Shown here: piece after piece, positions 52,553 through 64,000 of the stretch
Layout of the letters: every line of letters starts with the position of its first letter
Numbering within the stretch: position 1 is the first letter of the stretch
Source of the DNA: Ectothiorhodospira shaposhnikovii
Lineage (GTDB): Bacteria; Pseudomonadota; Gammaproteobacteria; Ectothiorhodospirales; Ectothiorhodospiraceae
Assembly (NCBI RefSeq): GCF_022227765.1
Contig: NZ_JAJMLZ010000007.1
Span: 62,001 to 126,000, forward strand
Direction: 5' to 3'
DNA length: 64,000 nt
Made by a program: the position numbers and the translations under genes
Notes under the pieces: generated by a model
Told to the model about the DNA's origin: nothing
Databases searched by the model: none
What the model saw: the letters and a program-made list of their open reading frames with translations, nothing else

Positions 52553-53551
52553 TTACTCGTCTGCTGGGGCTTTTGCGACGCCTTCCTCTTCCTCGTCAGG
52601 CGGCTCCGTCCCCGACACGAAAAAGTGGTGGTCCCCTGCCTCACTCAAATAGGCGGCGAGCCTTTCGCGGGCTCTTGCAACAGTCGTGAAGTAGTCCCGA
52701 AACTCCGCGGACACCGACTCCCCAACTTCCTTGGAGGTCGGCACTGGGACGGAGATCTCCAGATACCGCTTCCCCACGTCCTCTCGGTTTGTCTGCATGA
52801 AGATAACGCGGCGCCACTGGTCACGAACGACCTTAAGAGTCATAGCCCATAGCAAGTAAAACGCATCGAAATTCGCCTTCTTCCCTGGCCGCATGACGAT
52901 AATTTCTTTAGTTAACAGGACTTGCTCCTGCCCCGGCATGAGAACGCAGAAATCACCAATATTTTTACTTGTGCGTTCCGGACAAAGGAGGTCGAATGCA
53001 CGAAGATCAGGCTTTCCACCTTTCCAAAACTTCTGCGCAACCTGGTAAGGCACACGGTTCGTCGGGTTGATATTCACTAGCCCGGCACGAAGGTCCGAAA
53101 CCTTGATATAGGGTACGTCTCCAACTCGTTGATCCGCAGAAGGGGAGCCGTGCCCGTTCTGTATTTCAATCACACCGCCTTCGAGAAGTTCCCCAATCGT
53201 AGCGGATGTGAAACCTGCGAATCGTTCCGTTTCCATTGCTTCATGAAAGGCTTCATCGAAGCGCCGGTCGTAATAGATCGGGACAGCGTTCCGCATGGAA
53301 ACCGAATCGCGCGGGATGAACCTTAATGTATCGGTAGTCCTACCATCGACGAGGGCTTCCATGTCATCCAACAGCCGGTCGTTTACAGCGTCAACCAGTT
53401 CTTCCGTTTCCGGATCCTTAACTTGAACACGGTTACCTGTTGTCCTGTCAACCAAGGGAAGCAGTCGCCCCCCTTTCGTAAGCCCGCAAGTAGGCGCAGT
53501 GCTCACCATCACGCTTTCTTCTGAGAACCACCAAGGCTTATGAAGCGCCAT
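52553..53551 (-). CDS. Restriction-modification specificity subunit (single TRD)
   Basis: The protein has 332 residues from the ATG at 53551. The target-recognition-domain pattern is visible: ATIGELLEGGVIEIQNGHGS, DVPYIKVSDLRAGLVNINPT, ILTKE-type strand LLTKEIIVMRPG and FMQTNREDVGKRYLEISVPV. It has one such domain plus helical spacer, half of a type I HsdS. Together with the fused nuclease-methylase upstream, this two-subunit make-up is like BcgI-type enzymes. It is markedly AT-richer than neighbouring genes, with many rare-looking codons for this genome. Confidence 0.82.
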   Translation of the reverse strand: MALHKPWWFSEESVMVSTAPTCGLTKGGRLLPLVDRTTGNRVQVKDPETEELVDAVNDRLLDDMEALVDGRTTDTLRFIPRDSVSMRNAVPIYYDRRFDEAFHEAMETERFAGFTSATIGELLEGGVIEIQNGHGSPSADQRVGDVPYIKVSDLRAGLVNINPTNRVPYQVAQKFWKGGKPDLRAFDLLCPERTSKNIGDFCVLMPGQEQVLLTKEIIVMRPGKKANFDAFYLLWAMTLKVVRDQWRRVIFMQTNREDVGKRYLEISVPVPTSKEVGESVSAEFRDYFTTVARARERLAAYLSEAGDHHFFVSGTEPPDEEEEGVAKAPADE

Positions 53552-53552
53552 T

Positions 53553-55238
53553 CTATTGCCCCTCTTCCGATTCGTTGTTTTCGTGCTCTGTGCCGTAACC
53601 AACCTTTTCAAAGATGTAGAAGTTGGTCTTAGCTCGACAGAATTCCTCGAATGCTTCCATTGCAATGTTCATCATTCCGCGAAGAACAAAGCGGCCTTCG
53701 AGCCAATCAGGCAACCAGCGGTATTTGTGCGAAAAGAAGTAAGTTTCTGGAAGAACGATACCAACGCGGCCTCCAACTTGAAGGAGCCTATGAGCTAACT
53801 CCAAATAAATCAGGCCAATCTCCAAATCAACATGCTCTTTCTTTTTGGCCCTCGAAGCTGAGGCGGCGGACTTGGTTATGGTATAGCCGGCCGCCCTCGC
53901 ATCCGCGGCGCTTACCTTTAAGTCCTCCCCAAAAGGTGGATTCGTGAGCACTACGGTAAACTGCTCTGCGATTTCTCCCTCGTTGCTGGGGGAACCAAGC
54001 TCCTGTTGAATCTGAGGAAACTGGCTCCTCCATAGATGCCGCCTCACAGCGTCCCCGATTAGCGTGTGAGTTGACCCGTCTTGCATTGCAATCATCATTG
54101 CTTTGGTGAGCTTCACCCCTATCGGGTCCATATCGACGCCATATAACCCATCATTTGCGAACTTGACCATTCGCCATGCGTCGCCGTTTTGAAACTCTCG
54201 TTCTTGCACCTGCCTGAGTGCTTCGACCAGGAAGCCACCACTACCGCACGCCGGATCAATGACCTTGTCTTCTGAAGTAATGTCCATGGCCATGACACAT
54301 GGCCGGATGATTCGCTGAGGTGTGAGAAATTGGCCCTCGCCAGACTTCATCGCCTGAGTTCTAAAAATCTGAAACGCTTTGGCAAGTAGGTCTACCTTGT
54401 CGCCCAGGATGCGCCAAGGTGCCAGCGTATCGACTACGGCAAAGACTGTTTCATCGTTTAGCCGGATATGGTCCACGTCATCCCGATGAAATACGCGAGT
54501 GCGTTGTTTGTTGAAGTAGTCCTTGAACTGATCCTGGATAGCCTTCGCCGTCAGCTTCACCATCGTGGCTTGGTCGCCGTATATCCGGAAGCTGACCGCC
54601 TTCTCACGGTTGCTCTTGACGCTTGCAACGTTGTCGCTTTCGACCTTCACGAGTAGGACGTGCAAGAGTTCGCGCAGCTGGTCTTCACGGCGGACCGAGC
54701 GCGAATCACCGGAGACCACAGTTGCGACGAGTCTTTTCAACGCGGTGGAGAGCTGCGCCTCCGTGGGTTCACGAAGGTCTTCCCAGGTAGGCGGGTGTTC
54801 TGGCGGCGCGGTAAGATCATCCCCCGGATGGGGAAGAGGTGCGTCCTTGACCTCAATCCAGTCGTTGGTGTGCGACTTGTAGACGGCCAGGCTGGCCGTA
54901 CCATTAGTCCAATATCCCATTCGCACCACTGGCTCACTCGCCAGATAGCGCATGAGCTGGTCGCGGCCCTGGTCAATGGTGGGTTCTTTGAACTCGAAGA
55001 TGACTTGCAAGGCGTGCGGTTGCCCAGAATCATCGGCGAAGGCCACAAGGTCCGCCCGACCGCACGCCTTAAATGATTGCCCTCTCTCCCTTTTCGTCAA
55101 ATCGTGGGGCGTGTCCGGCACTCGCCATTCCGGTGACCACTGAAGACGGGCCTCCTTCCATCCAAGCCGCTTTAACTCCGCCACAACGTTCTGCCGGACA
55201 ACCTCTTCCGGTCCCATCTGTTTCTGTTTCGTCGCCAC
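53553..55238 (-). CDS. Fused endonuclease-N6-adenine methyltransferase
   Basis: The protein has 561 residues from GTG 55238. Residues 1-130 form a PD-(D/E)xK nuclease-like domain: RADLVAF with Asp63, then IFEFKEP with Glu82 and Lys84, as in HsdR N-terminal domains. A helical domain follows and then the N6-adenine methylase, with EGQFLTPQRI, DPACGSGGF (328-336) and NPPFG (433-437). The partner specificity gene starts 2 nt downstream. There is no helicase or translocase gene, so this is not classical type I. It would cut unmodified DNA, giving the satellite and its host an anti-phage function. Confidence 0.83.
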   Translation of the reverse strand: MATKQKQMGPEEVVRQNVVAELKRLGWKEARLQWSPEWRVPDTPHDLTKRERGQSFKACGRADLVAFADDSGQPHALQVIFEFKEPTIDQGRDQLMRYLASEPVVRMGYWTNGTASLAVYKSHTNDWIEVKDAPLPHPGDDLTAPPEHPPTWEDLREPTEAQLSTALKRLVATVVSGDSRSVRREDQLRELLHVLLVKVESDNVASVKSNREKAVSFRIYGDQATMVKLTAKAIQDQFKDYFNKQRTRVFHRDDVDHIRLNDETVFAVVDTLAPWRILGDKVDLLAKAFQIFRTQAMKSGEGQFLTPQRIIRPCVMAMDITSEDKVIDPACGSGGFLVEALRQVQEREFQNGDAWRMVKFANDGLYGVDMDPIGVKLTKAMMIAMQDGSTHTLIGDAVRRHLWRSQFPQIQQELGSPSNEGEIAEQFTVVLTNPPFGEDLKVSAADARAAGYTITKSAASASRAKKKEHVDLEIGLIYLELAHRLLQVGGRVGIVLPETYFFSHKYRWLPDWLEGRFVLRGMMNIAMEAFEEFCRAKTNFYIFEKVGYGTEHENNESEEGQ

Positions 55239-55490
55239 AATTCACCCCGCGCGTTGTTCTAGATAGCGGGAGCATGGTATCGCGCTGGACAAAACGAGTC
55301 ACCCGTTTTTGTACAGTTTACCCCAATTATTCGGTCATATAGCCAGCGTGCAACTGAGAAACATAGGCGAATCAATTAAATATGTCGCCATAATACTTTT
55401 TGCGAGCTTCTCGTTTTTCCGCCCCAGGGGCCATCCAGGCGCCCAGCCGCTAGTAGAAACCGAAAAGCACGGAGCAAGCGAGCAAAGTAA
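55239..55490. other. Gene-free AT-rich region upstream of the restriction genes
   Basis: I see no gene here. The sequence is AT-richer than the flanks, as the restriction genes are, and should contain their promoter (minus strand). No clear -35/-10 pair stands out. Confidence 0.5.
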
Positions 55491-55523
55491 AACGCCCCGG
55501 AAGCCGAAGCCGCCGGGGCGTTT
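55491..55523. terminator. Bidirectional terminator-like hairpin near attR
   Basis: AACGCCCCGG and CCGGGGCGTT form a perfect 10-bp stem with T-runs on either side (TTTT on the minus strand, TTT on the plus). It may stop tRNA-Ser transcription from entering the element now that the native terminator is 11 kb away. Confidence 0.7.
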
Positions 55524-55625
55524 CCTGCTGGGCCGGAAGCACCGGCCACAAGCATTTCAGGGTTGTTGGTCACTTTGATGGACAGATTGGGAATCTGACT
55601 CTAAGTGATTGTTTCCCTTTGGAAT

Positions 55626-55716
<91 letters not shown>

Positions 55717-55816
55717 AATACGGTCGAAAAGCTACCGACAGGGCACGACCACATCCCGGTGCGGCCCGACGGTAAAGTGGGTTATCATAGCCGATTACAA
55801 AATTTTTTTTAAGCCC

Positions 55817-57805
<1,989 letters not shown>

Positions 57806-57846
57806 TCATACTGGAAACCCTTGTCACTCTCCCGTCCCTGCCCCAC

Positions 57847-58710
57847 GTGAACAAGCGTCTCGACCCCAAAGAAATCGTCGACGAGTTCATCAGCGACCTG
57901 CGCCAGGACCTGCAGAACAACGGCATCCAGATTCCCACCCTGCCGGACATCTCCATCCAGGCACTGTTCACCATCAACCGGGATGACAGCTCCATCGATG
58001 AAATCACCGCCGTGGTGGCGCGGGATACCGCCATGGCGGCACGACTGATCCGCTATGCCAACAGCCCCATCTACCGGGGACTGAGCCGCTGTACCACCAT
58101 CAAGTCTGCCATCACCCGGCTGGGCCTGGAGAAAACCAAGAACGTGGTACTGACCCTGGCCATGCGGGACGTCTTCAACACCGGGCATCGGGGCATTCGC
58201 AGCCGCATGGAAGCGCTCTGGAACCACAGCGTGGAAGTGGCCATCCTCAGTTCCCTGCTGGCCTGGCAGTACCGGCACCTGGATCAGGAAGTGGCCCTGC
58301 TGGCCGGCCTGGTCCATGATGTCGGTGTCATCCCGATCCTGAACAAGGCCAAGAACATCGACGTGATCGTGGAAAACGAAAAGTACCTGGACATGATCAT
58401 CGCCAGCCTGCACATGAGCGTGGGTCGCGCCATCCTCAAGGCCTGGAACTTTGATCAGCAGATGATCGACGTGGCGGCCGAGCACGACAACCTGAAACGG
58501 GACCCCGGCGACGACGCCCCCATCGACTACGTGGACATCGTCCAGGCCGCCAACATCGAAAGCTATCAGTCCACCGGCCATCGCCTGGCCAAGGTAGATC
58601 GCCTGAGTGTCCCATCACTCAGGCGCCTGGGCTGCACCCCCGAAGATCCCACCCTGCACTGGGACGCCGATCAGGCCGTCATGGAACAGGTGAGCCGGAT
58701 CTTCATGTAG
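57847..58710 (+). CDS. HDOD-domain signalling protein
   Basis: The protein has 287 residues from GTG 57847. An ATG at 57739 would give 323 residues but overlap the start of tadA. The HDOD core runs from about residue 25 to 230: IPTLPDISIQALFTINRDDS, AMAARLIRYANSPIYRGLSR, IKSAITRLGLEKTKNVVLTL, then VALLAGLVHDVGVIPILNKA. HDOD proteins act in signal transduction without the metal site of true HD phosphohydrolases. The role here is unknown. Confidence 0.85.
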   Translation: MNKRLDPKEIVDEFISDLRQDLQNNGIQIPTLPDISIQALFTINRDDSSIDEITAVVARDTAMAARLIRYANSPIYRGLSRCTTIKSAITRLGLEKTKNVVLTLAMRDVFNTGHRGIRSRMEALWNHSVEVAILSSLLAWQYRHLDQEVALLAGLVHDVGVIPILNKAKNIDVIVENEKYLDMIIASLHMSVGRAILKAWNFDQQMIDVAAEHDNLKRDPGDDAPIDYVDIVQAANIESYQSTGHRLAKVDRLSVPSLRRLGCTPEDPTLHWDADQAVMEQVSRIFM

Positions 58711-58731
58711 GACCCGGCCCTTTCAGCGGGA

Positions 58732-60327
58732 TCACTCCCACTCAATCGTCGCCGGCGGCTTGCCGGAGATGTCATAGACCACGCGGGAAATGCCCTTCAC
58801 CTCGTTGATGATGCGCCGCGAGACCTTGTCCAGGAACTCGTAGGGCAGGTGCGCCCAGCGGGCAGTCATGAAGTCGATGGTCTCGACGGCGCGCAGGGCC
58901 ACCACATAGTCATAGCGACGACCGTCCCCCATCACGCCGACGGATTTCACCGGCAAAAAGACCGCAAAGGCCTGGGACACCTGGTCATACAGGCCGGCAC
59001 CGCGCAGTTCCTCGATGAAGATGTGATCCGCCTGGCGCAGCAGGTCCGCGTAAGGCTTGGTGACCTCGCCCAGGATGCGCACCCCCAGCCCCGGCCCCGG
59101 GAAGGGATGCCGGTAGACCATCTCCGACGGCAGCCCCAGTTCCACGCCGATGCGCCGCACCTCGTCCTTGAACAGTTCCCGCAACGGCTCCACCAGACCC
59201 ATCTTCATGGTCTCCGGCAGACCGCCCACGTTGTGGTGGGACTTGATCACATGGGCCTTGCCGGTCTTGGAACCGGCGGACTCGATCACATCGGGATAGA
59301 TGGTGCCCTGGGCCAGCCAGCGGGCATTCTTGAGCTTGGCGGCCTCTTCGTCGAAGACCTCAACGAACAGGCGACCGATGATCTTGCGCTTGGCCTCGGG
59401 GTCCGACTCCCCCGCCAGGGCCTCAAGGAAACGGGCTTCCGCATCCACCCGGATCACCCGCACGCCCATGTGACGGGCAAAGGTGGCCATGACCTGGTCA
59501 CCTTCATGGAGACGCAAAAGGCCGGTATCGACGAACACACAGGTGAGCTGGTCGCCGATGGCCTTGTGCAGCAGGGCACCCACCACGGAGGAGTCCACGC
59601 CGCCGGACAGGCCCAGGATGACCTCGTCGGTGCCCACCTGTTCCCGCACCCGTTGGATCATGTCATCGATGATGTTGCCGGCGGTCCAGAGATTCTCGCA
59701 ACCGCAGATATCATGGACGAACCGGGACAGGATACGCTGCCCCTGGCGGGTATGGGTCACCTCGGGATGGAACTGGACGCCGTAGAAACGACGCGCCTCG
59801 TCGGCCATGCCGGCCATGGGGGCCGAGTCCGTGGAGGCCATCAGGGAGAAACCTTCCGGCAGGGCGCAGACCCGGTCACCATGGGACATCCAGACATCCA
59901 GCAGGCCATGGCCTTCGGGGCTGGTGTGGTCTTCGATGTCCGTCAGCAGGCGGGTATGGCCGTGGGCCCGGACCTGGGCATAGCCAAACTCCCGATGATC
60001 GGAACTCTCGACCCGCCCGCCCAGTTGGGCCGCCATGGTCTGCATGCCGTAGCAGATGCCCAGCACCGGCACCCCCAGTTCGAACACGCACTGGGGAGTG
60101 CGGGGCGGATCGCTTTCGATCACGGACTCCGGACCGCCTGAGAGAATGATGCCGCTGGGGTTGAAGTCGCGCACGGCGGCGGCGTCCATGTCCCAGGGGT
60201 GGATCTCGGAATAGACCCCGGACTCCCGCACCCGCCGGGCGATGAGCTGGGTGTACTGGGAGCCGAAATCGATGATGAGAATGCGATGGGCGTGAATATC
60301 CGGGGCAGACAGGGGCATCTTCTTCAA
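58732..60327 (-). CDS. guaA: GMP synthase (glutamine-hydrolysing)
   Basis: A 531-residue enzyme making GMP from XMP. The class I amidotransferase domain shows [20 protein letters not shown] and the Cys nucleophile in [12 protein letters not shown]. The PP-loop is [17 protein letters not shown], and the C-terminal dimer domain ends [12 protein letters not shown]. It overlaps guaB by 4 nt as in most guaBA operons. Confidence 0.96.
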   Translation of the reverse strand: MKKMPLSAPDIHAHRILIIDFGSQYTQLIARRVRESGVYSEIHPWDMDAAAVRDFNPSGIILSGGPESVIESDPPRTPQCVFELGVPVLGICYGMQTMAAQLGGRVESSDHREFGYAQVRAHGHTRLLTDIEDHTSPEGHGLLDVWMSHGDRVCALPEGFSLMASTDSAPMAGMADEARRFYGVQFHPEVTHTRQGQRILSRFVHDICGCENLWTAGNIIDDMIQRVREQVGTDEVILGLSGGVDSSVVGALLHKAIGDQLTCVFVDTGLLRLHEGDQVMATFARHMGVRVIRVDAEARFLEALAGESDPEAKRKIIGRLFVEVFDEEAAKLKNARWLAQGTIYPDVIESAGSKTGKAHVIKSHHNVGGLPETMKMGLVEPLRELFKDEVRRIGVELGLPSEMVYRHPFPGPGLGVRILGEVTKPYADLLRQADHIFIEELRGAGLYDQVSQAFAVFLPVKSVGVMGDGRRYDYVVALRAVETIDFMTARWAHLPYEFLDKVSRRIINEVKGISRVVYDISGKPPATIEWE

Positions 60328-61784
60328 TCCATCCGGTAGTTGGGGGCTTCCTTGGTGATGGTCACGTCATGGACGTGACTTTCACGCATCCCCGCCGAGG
60401 TGACCCGCACGAAACCGGGACGGGTCCGCATCTCGTCGATGTTGCTGCAGCCCACATAGCCCATGGAGGAACGCAGTCCCCCCACCAGCTGATGGATGAT
60501 GGCCACGATGGTGCCCTTGTAGGGGACACGACCCTCGATGCCTTCCGGCACCAGCTTGTCCACCACGCCGCTGCTTTCCTGGAAATAACGGTCCGAGGAA
60601 CCCTGCTGCATGGCGCCCAGGGAACCCATGCCCCGGTAGGACTTGTAGGAACGGCCCTGATACAGCTCCACTTCACCGGGCGCCTCTTCGGTACCGGCAA
60701 ACAGGCTGCCGAGCATGACGCAGTGGGCACCGCCGGCAATGGCCTTGGCAAAATCGCCGGAGAAGCGCACGCCGCCGTCGGCGATCAGGGGCACGCCCGT
60801 ACCTTCCAGGGCCTGGCGCACGTTGTCGATGGCGGTCATCTGGGGGACGCCCACGCCGGCCACGATACGGGTGGTGCAGATGGAGCCGGGGCCGATACCC
60901 ACCTTCACGGCATCCGCGCCCGCCTGTGCCAGAGCACGGGCGGCCTCGGCGGTGGCGATGTTGCCGCCGATGACCTGGACGTCCGGATAGGTTTTCTTCA
61001 CCCAGGCCACCCGGTCGAGCACGCCCTGGGAATGGCCGTGGGCGGTATCCACCACTACCACGTCCACCCCGGCTTCCACCAGCGCGGCACAGCGCTCCTC
61101 GGTACCGGCACCCACGCCCAGGGCCGCCCCCACCCGCAGACGACCGCGGTCATCCTTGCAGGCGCTGGGGAAATCGGTGGATTTCTGGATGTCCTTGACG
61201 GTGATCATGCCCCGCAGGTGGAACTGATCGTTCACCACCAGCACCTTCTCGATGCGGTGCTTGTGCAACAGGTGCTGAACCTCTTCCCGGTCGGCCCCCT
61301 CGCGCACGGTGACCAGACGTTCCTTGGGGGTCATGATCTCGGACACCGGGGAATCCATGCGGGTCTCGAAGCGCAGGTCACGACTGGTGACGATACCCAC
61401 CAGATCGACGCCCTTGACCACCGGGACGCCGGAGATGGAGTTGGCGCGGGTGATGGCCAGTACGTCACGGATGCTGGTGTCCGGGGTGACGGTGATGGGA
61501 TCGCTGATGACGCCGCTCTCGTATTTCTTGACCAGACGCACCTGCTGGGCCTGGGCCTCGATGCTCATGTTCTTGTGCACGATGCCGATGCCCCCCTCCT
61601 GGGCAATGGCGATGGCCAGACGGGCCTCGGTGACCGTGTCCATGGCGGCGGAGACCAGGGGAATGTTCAGAGTGATGTCGCGGGTGAGGCGAGTGGTGAG
61701 GTCCACGTCTCTGGGTAGCACCGCCGAATGGGCGGGGACCAGGAGGACGTCGTCGAAGGTGAGGGCTTCCTGGACGATGCGCAT
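60324..61784 (-). CDS. guaB: Inosine-5'-monophosphate dehydrogenase
   Basis: The protein has 486 residues from ATG 61784, where [20 protein letters not shown] begins; the frame continues upstream without conserved sequence. Two CBS domains sit between about 90 and 205. The catalytic loop is [20 protein letters not shown] with the active-site Cys. It catalyses the NAD-dependent, rate-limiting step of guanine nucleotide synthesis and is the first gene of guaBA. Confidence 0.96.
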   Translation of the reverse strand: MRIVQEALTFDDVLLVPAHSAVLPRDVDLTTRLTRDITLNIPLVSAAMDTVTEARLAIAIAQEGGIGIVHKNMSIEAQAQQVRLVKKYESGVISDPITVTPDTSIRDVLAITRANSISGVPVVKGVDLVGIVTSRDLRFETRMDSPVSEIMTPKERLVTVREGADREEVQHLLHKHRIEKVLVVNDQFHLRGMITVKDIQKSTDFPSACKDDRGRLRVGAALGVGAGTEERCAALVEAGVDVVVVDTAHGHSQGVLDRVAWVKKTYPDVQVIGGNIATAEAARALAQAGADAVKVGIGPGSICTTRIVAGVGVPQMTAIDNVRQALEGTGVPLIADGGVRFSGDFAKAIAGGAHCVMLGSLFAGTEEAPGEVELYQGRSYKSYRGMGSLGAMQQGSSDRYFQESSGVVDKLVPEGIEGRVPYKGTIVAIIHQLVGGLRSSMGYVGCSNIDEMRTRPGFVRVTSAGMRESHVHDVTITKEAPNYRMD

Positions 61785-61820
61785 GATATGTCTCGGGGGG
61801 AGGTATTGTTGAATCGTACA

Positions 61821-61849
61821 ATTATAGAGAGGCACCCGGGTGGGGTAAA
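61821..61849 (-). promoter_or_regulatory. guaBA promoter
   Basis: On the minus strand TTTACC (61849-61844) and a perfect TATAAT (61826-61821) are spaced by 17 bp. They lie 37-65 bp upstream of guaB ATG in the region shared with divergent xseA. Confidence 0.75.
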
Positions 61850-61875
61850 CCCGACCAGGCCTGTGGGGACTGGAT

Positions 61876-63270
61876 ATGATGCCGGTTTCCGTGGCATGGT
61901 TCCCGGTTATTTTCATCCACTACGGAGCGCCTGCCTTGCCCGAGCCGTCAACGGAAAAAGAGGTCTACAGCGTCTCTCGTCTGAATCAGGCGGTGCAGGG
62001 ACGCCTGGAGAGCGGTTTTCCCCTGCTGTGGGTGGAAGGGGAACTGTCCAATCTGGCCCGACCCGCCTCCGGTCACTGGTATTTCTCCCTCAAGGATGAA
62101 GGGGCCCAGGTGCGCTGCGCCCTGTTCCGCAACCGGGCCCAGGGGGTGCGCTTTCGACCCCGGGACGGCATGCAGGTACTGGCCCGGGCCAGGGTCAGCC
62201 TCTATGTGCCCCGGGGTGATTATCAGCTCATCGTCGAACACCTGGAGGAAGCCGGGGACGGCGCCCTGCGACGGGCCTTTGAGGCCCTGCGTCGCCGGCT
62301 GGAGGCCGAAGGGCTGTTCGACCCCGCCGGCAAACGTCCCCTGCCCCGGTTTCCCCGCCGCGTGGGGGTGATCACCTCCGCCACCGGCGCGGCGGTCAGG
62401 GATATCCTGGCGGTCCTCGGGCGCCGCTTCCCGGCGCTGCCGGTGATGATCTATCCGGTGCCGGTACAAGGCGGCGAGGCGGCCCCGCGCATCGCCGCGG
62501 CCCTTGCGACCGCCTCGGACCGCGGCGACTGTGACGTAGTGATCCTGGCCCGGGGCGGCGGTTCCCTGGAGGACCTTTGGGCCTTCAACGAGGAGATCGT
62601 GGCCCGCGCCATCCGCGCCTGCGCCATCCCCGTGGTCAGCGGCATCGGCCATGAAACGGATATCACCATTGCCGACCTGGCCGCCGATCACCGTGCCCCC
62701 ACCCCGTCGGTGGCCGCCGAGCTGGTCAGTCCCGACGGCCGTGAACTGCTGCAGCGGGTGAATCAACTGGAGCGGCTGCTGTGTGAACGTTTTTCCCGTC
62801 GGCGGCAGGCACAGGGCCTGCGGCTTCAGGGCCTGGAACAACGATTGCGGCACCAGCATCCCGAGCGGCGCCTGCAGGCCCGCGCCCAGCGCCTGGATGA
62901 ACTGGAATCCAGACTGCGCCAGGCCCTGGCCCGGCGGCTCCGGGAGCAACGCATCGAGTTGGCCCATCTGTGGACCCGCCTGGGGCAGTGTTCTCCCCGG
63001 ACCCGCCTGACCGGCATGGTGCATCGGCAACAGGATCTATCCCTGCGCCTGGAGCGGGCCATGGCCCTGCGCCTGGAACGCCTGCACGCCCGGGTATCCC
63101 TGCAGGCACGGACCCTGGATGCGGTGAGTCCCCTGGCCACCCTGGGCCGGGGTTACAGCATCCTGCTCAGTGCCGAGGGTCAGGCCATTCGCGCCCCGGA
63201 GCAGGTGAAGTCCGGTGAACGACTGGAAGCCCGCCTTGCCCAGGGACGGCTGTGGTGTCGGGTGGAATGA
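61876..63270 (+). CDS. xseA: Exodeoxyribonuclease VII large subunit
   Basis: The protein has 464 residues from ATG 61876, or 444 from TTG 61936. The latter better matches E. coli XseA, where about a dozen residues precede the VSRLNQ motif. Present are an OB-fold ([20 protein letters not shown]), the catalytic core ([56 protein letters not shown]) and a long Arg-rich coiled coil to about residue 420. With XseB it degrades single-stranded DNA. A TATGAT at 61875 overlaps the first ATG, another reason to prefer the later start. Confidence 0.94.
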   Translation: MMPVSVAWFPVIFIHYGAPALPEPSTEKEVYSVSRLNQAVQGRLESGFPLLWVEGELSNLARPASGHWYFSLKDEGAQVRCALFRNRAQGVRFRPRDGMQVLARARVSLYVPRGDYQLIVEHLEEAGDGALRRAFEALRRRLEAEGLFDPAGKRPLPRFPRRVGVITSATGAAVRDILAVLGRRFPALPVMIYPVPVQGGEAAPRIAAALATASDRGDCDVVILARGGGSLEDLWAFNEEIVARAIRACAIPVVSGIGHETDITIADLAADHRAPTPSVAAELVSPDGRELLQRVNQLERLLCERFSRRRQAQGLRLQGLEQRLRHQHPERRLQARAQRLDELESRLRQALARRLREQRIELAHLWTRLGQCSPRTRLTGMVHRQQDLSLRLERAMALRLERLHARVSLQARTLDAVSPLATLGRGYSILLSAEGQAIRAPEQVKSGERLEARLAQGRLWCRVE

Positions 63271-63274
63271 TTGT

Positions 63275-64000
63275 TCAGGGAAGCAGGGCATCCAGATAAC
63301 CGACATCGACGATTCCGCGCTTTGGCCCCTGCCCCCGAACGACCCGCCCGGGCATCTCCGGCTCCCCTAGATGCTCCAGCACCGCGGCGGCCCCGGAAAA
63401 ATCATCCTCCACCGTATATCCGCTCACTGTGATCACCGTGACAATCCCCGCTCCCCGCGAGGCCCGCAGCCCCTGGGCGGAATCCTCGATGGCCACACAG
63501 TCCCGGGCCGACAGACCCAGGCGCTCCAGCACGTGATGATAGATATCGGGCGCGGGCTTCTTCGCCGGCACCACGTCGCCGGCCCCGATCACCCGGAACC
63601 AGTCCAGTGATGCCTCTCCCAGGTTGGCCCGCAGCAGGGACTCCACGTTGGTCAGTGATGTGGTGGTGGCGATCGCCAGCAACAACCCCGCCGAGCGCGC
63701 CTCCTCGATCAGCCGCAAAACCCCCGGCCGCAGGGGGATGCCACCCCGCTCCAGCATGGCCACGAAGTGCCGGGTCTTGCAGGCGTGCAGATCACCGATG
63801 AACCGGTCCAGGTCGGCGGGCGGCGTGAATTCGGGCGCGAATGCATCCAGGTAATGGCGGATCCGCTCCTTGCCGCCGGCCACCTGCAGCAGCCGCCCGT
63901 AGAGCGGCACGGTCCAGTCCCAGTCCAGCCCCATCTCCCGGAAGGCGGCATTGAAGGCGGGACGGTGGCCATCCCGTTCCGTATCCGCCAGGGTACCGTC
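63275..64000 (-). CDS. CbbY-like HAD phosphatase (partial, runs off the right edge)
   Basis: The C-terminal 241 residues are in the window; the start lies beyond base 64000. At the edge the sequence reads DGTLADTERDGHRPAFNAAF, the end of the HAD motif I (DxDGT). GLLLAIATTTSLTNVESLL holds motif II, PAPDIYHHVLERLGLSARDC motif III Lys and CVAIEDSAQGLRASRGAG motif IV. This matches CbbY/beta-phosphoglucomutase-type phosphatases; in autotrophs CbbY removes xylulose-1,5-bisphosphate, an inhibitor of Rubisco. The gene converges on xseA. Confidence 0.85.
   Translation of the reverse strand, partial: DGTLADTERDGHRPAFNAAFREMGLDWDWTVPLYGRLLQVAGGKERIRHYLDAFAPEFTPPADLDRFIGDLHACKTRHFVAMLERGGIPLRPGVLRLIEEARSAGLLLAIATTTSLTNVESLLRANLGEASLDWFRVIGAGDVVPAKKPAPDIYHHVLERLGLSARDCVAIEDSAQGLRASRGAGIVTVITVSGYTVEDDFSGAAAVLEHLGEPEMPGRVVRGQGPKRGIVDVGYLDALLP

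Noticed and set aside
52553-55238. Classical type I restriction system
   Set aside because: No HsdR helicase-nuclease subunit is present; the nuclease domain is fused to the methylase and the specificity protein has a single recognition domain.

Overview
The window is GC-rich and gene-dense. Its conserved blocks are typical of Gammaproteobacteria: nrdR-ribD-ribE-ribBX-ribH-nusB-thiL-pgpA, guaB-guaA beside xseA and tadA, mltF, and a one-piece tmRNA with tag ANDDNYALAA. DUF3392, a RibBX-type protein and the glycolate oxidase genes next to TRAP/TAXI transport point, by inference, to a Chromatiales/Ectothiorhodospiraceae-like bacterium. The species cannot be fixed from the sequence.

Core region 1 (1-26 kb). 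A vitamin B12 uptake locus comes first: btuB on the minus strand behind a cobalamin riboswitch, diverging from btuF-btuC-btuD. An RND efflux adaptor/pump pair follows. A long minus-strand operon runs from glyA and nrdR through riboflavin synthesis, nusB, thiL and pgpA to a retropepsin-like protease. A TAXI/TRAP transporter, a small beta-barrel-like protein, a DEDD exonuclease, a PrpA-like phosphatase and glcE-glcF complete it.

Accessory region 1 (26.5-35.2 kb). Downstream of ssrA lies a degraded island: recombinase and other gene fragments, three Fic-family genes (one with a palindromic element inserted in frame, one 5'-truncated), an AbiEi antitoxin with an operator-like inverted repeat, and an AbiEii toxin cut at its catalytic motif. 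A complete-looking 3404-bp transposon is inserted in a duplicated fic fragment. It has matching ends, a 5-bp target duplication, a zinc-ribbon gene, a DDE transposase, an AAA ATPase and a small partner gene, and it looks like a compact relative of the Tn7/Mu/Tn5053 group.

Core region 2 (35.2-44.5 kb). A lipase-like hydrolase, a DNR/CRP-type regulator and a flavin reductase are followed by two large signalling proteins: a PAS-GAF-GGDEF-EAL protein behind a perfect CRP-type palindrome, and a CheB-CheR-PAS fusion.

Accessory region 2 (44.56-55.64 kb). An 11-kb element is integrated in the 3' end of tRNA-Ser(CGA), with a 14-bp direct repeat at the two junctions. It encodes a P4-type integrase, an AlpA-like regulator, a lambda-O-like replication protein whose own gene carries a 22-bp-period iteron array, a tight operon of small unknown genes, a Nu1-like terminase small subunit, and a two-gene restriction-modification system (nuclease-methylase fusion plus single-TRD specificity subunit). 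I see no capsid, tail or large-terminase gene. It best fits a PICI-like phage satellite carrying defence cargo, and with the transposon it is the most interesting part of the window.

Core region 3 (55.6-64 kb). tRNA-Ser, mltF, tadA, an HDOD protein, guaA, guaB, xseA and the 3' part of a CbbY-like HAD phosphatase that runs off the right edge.
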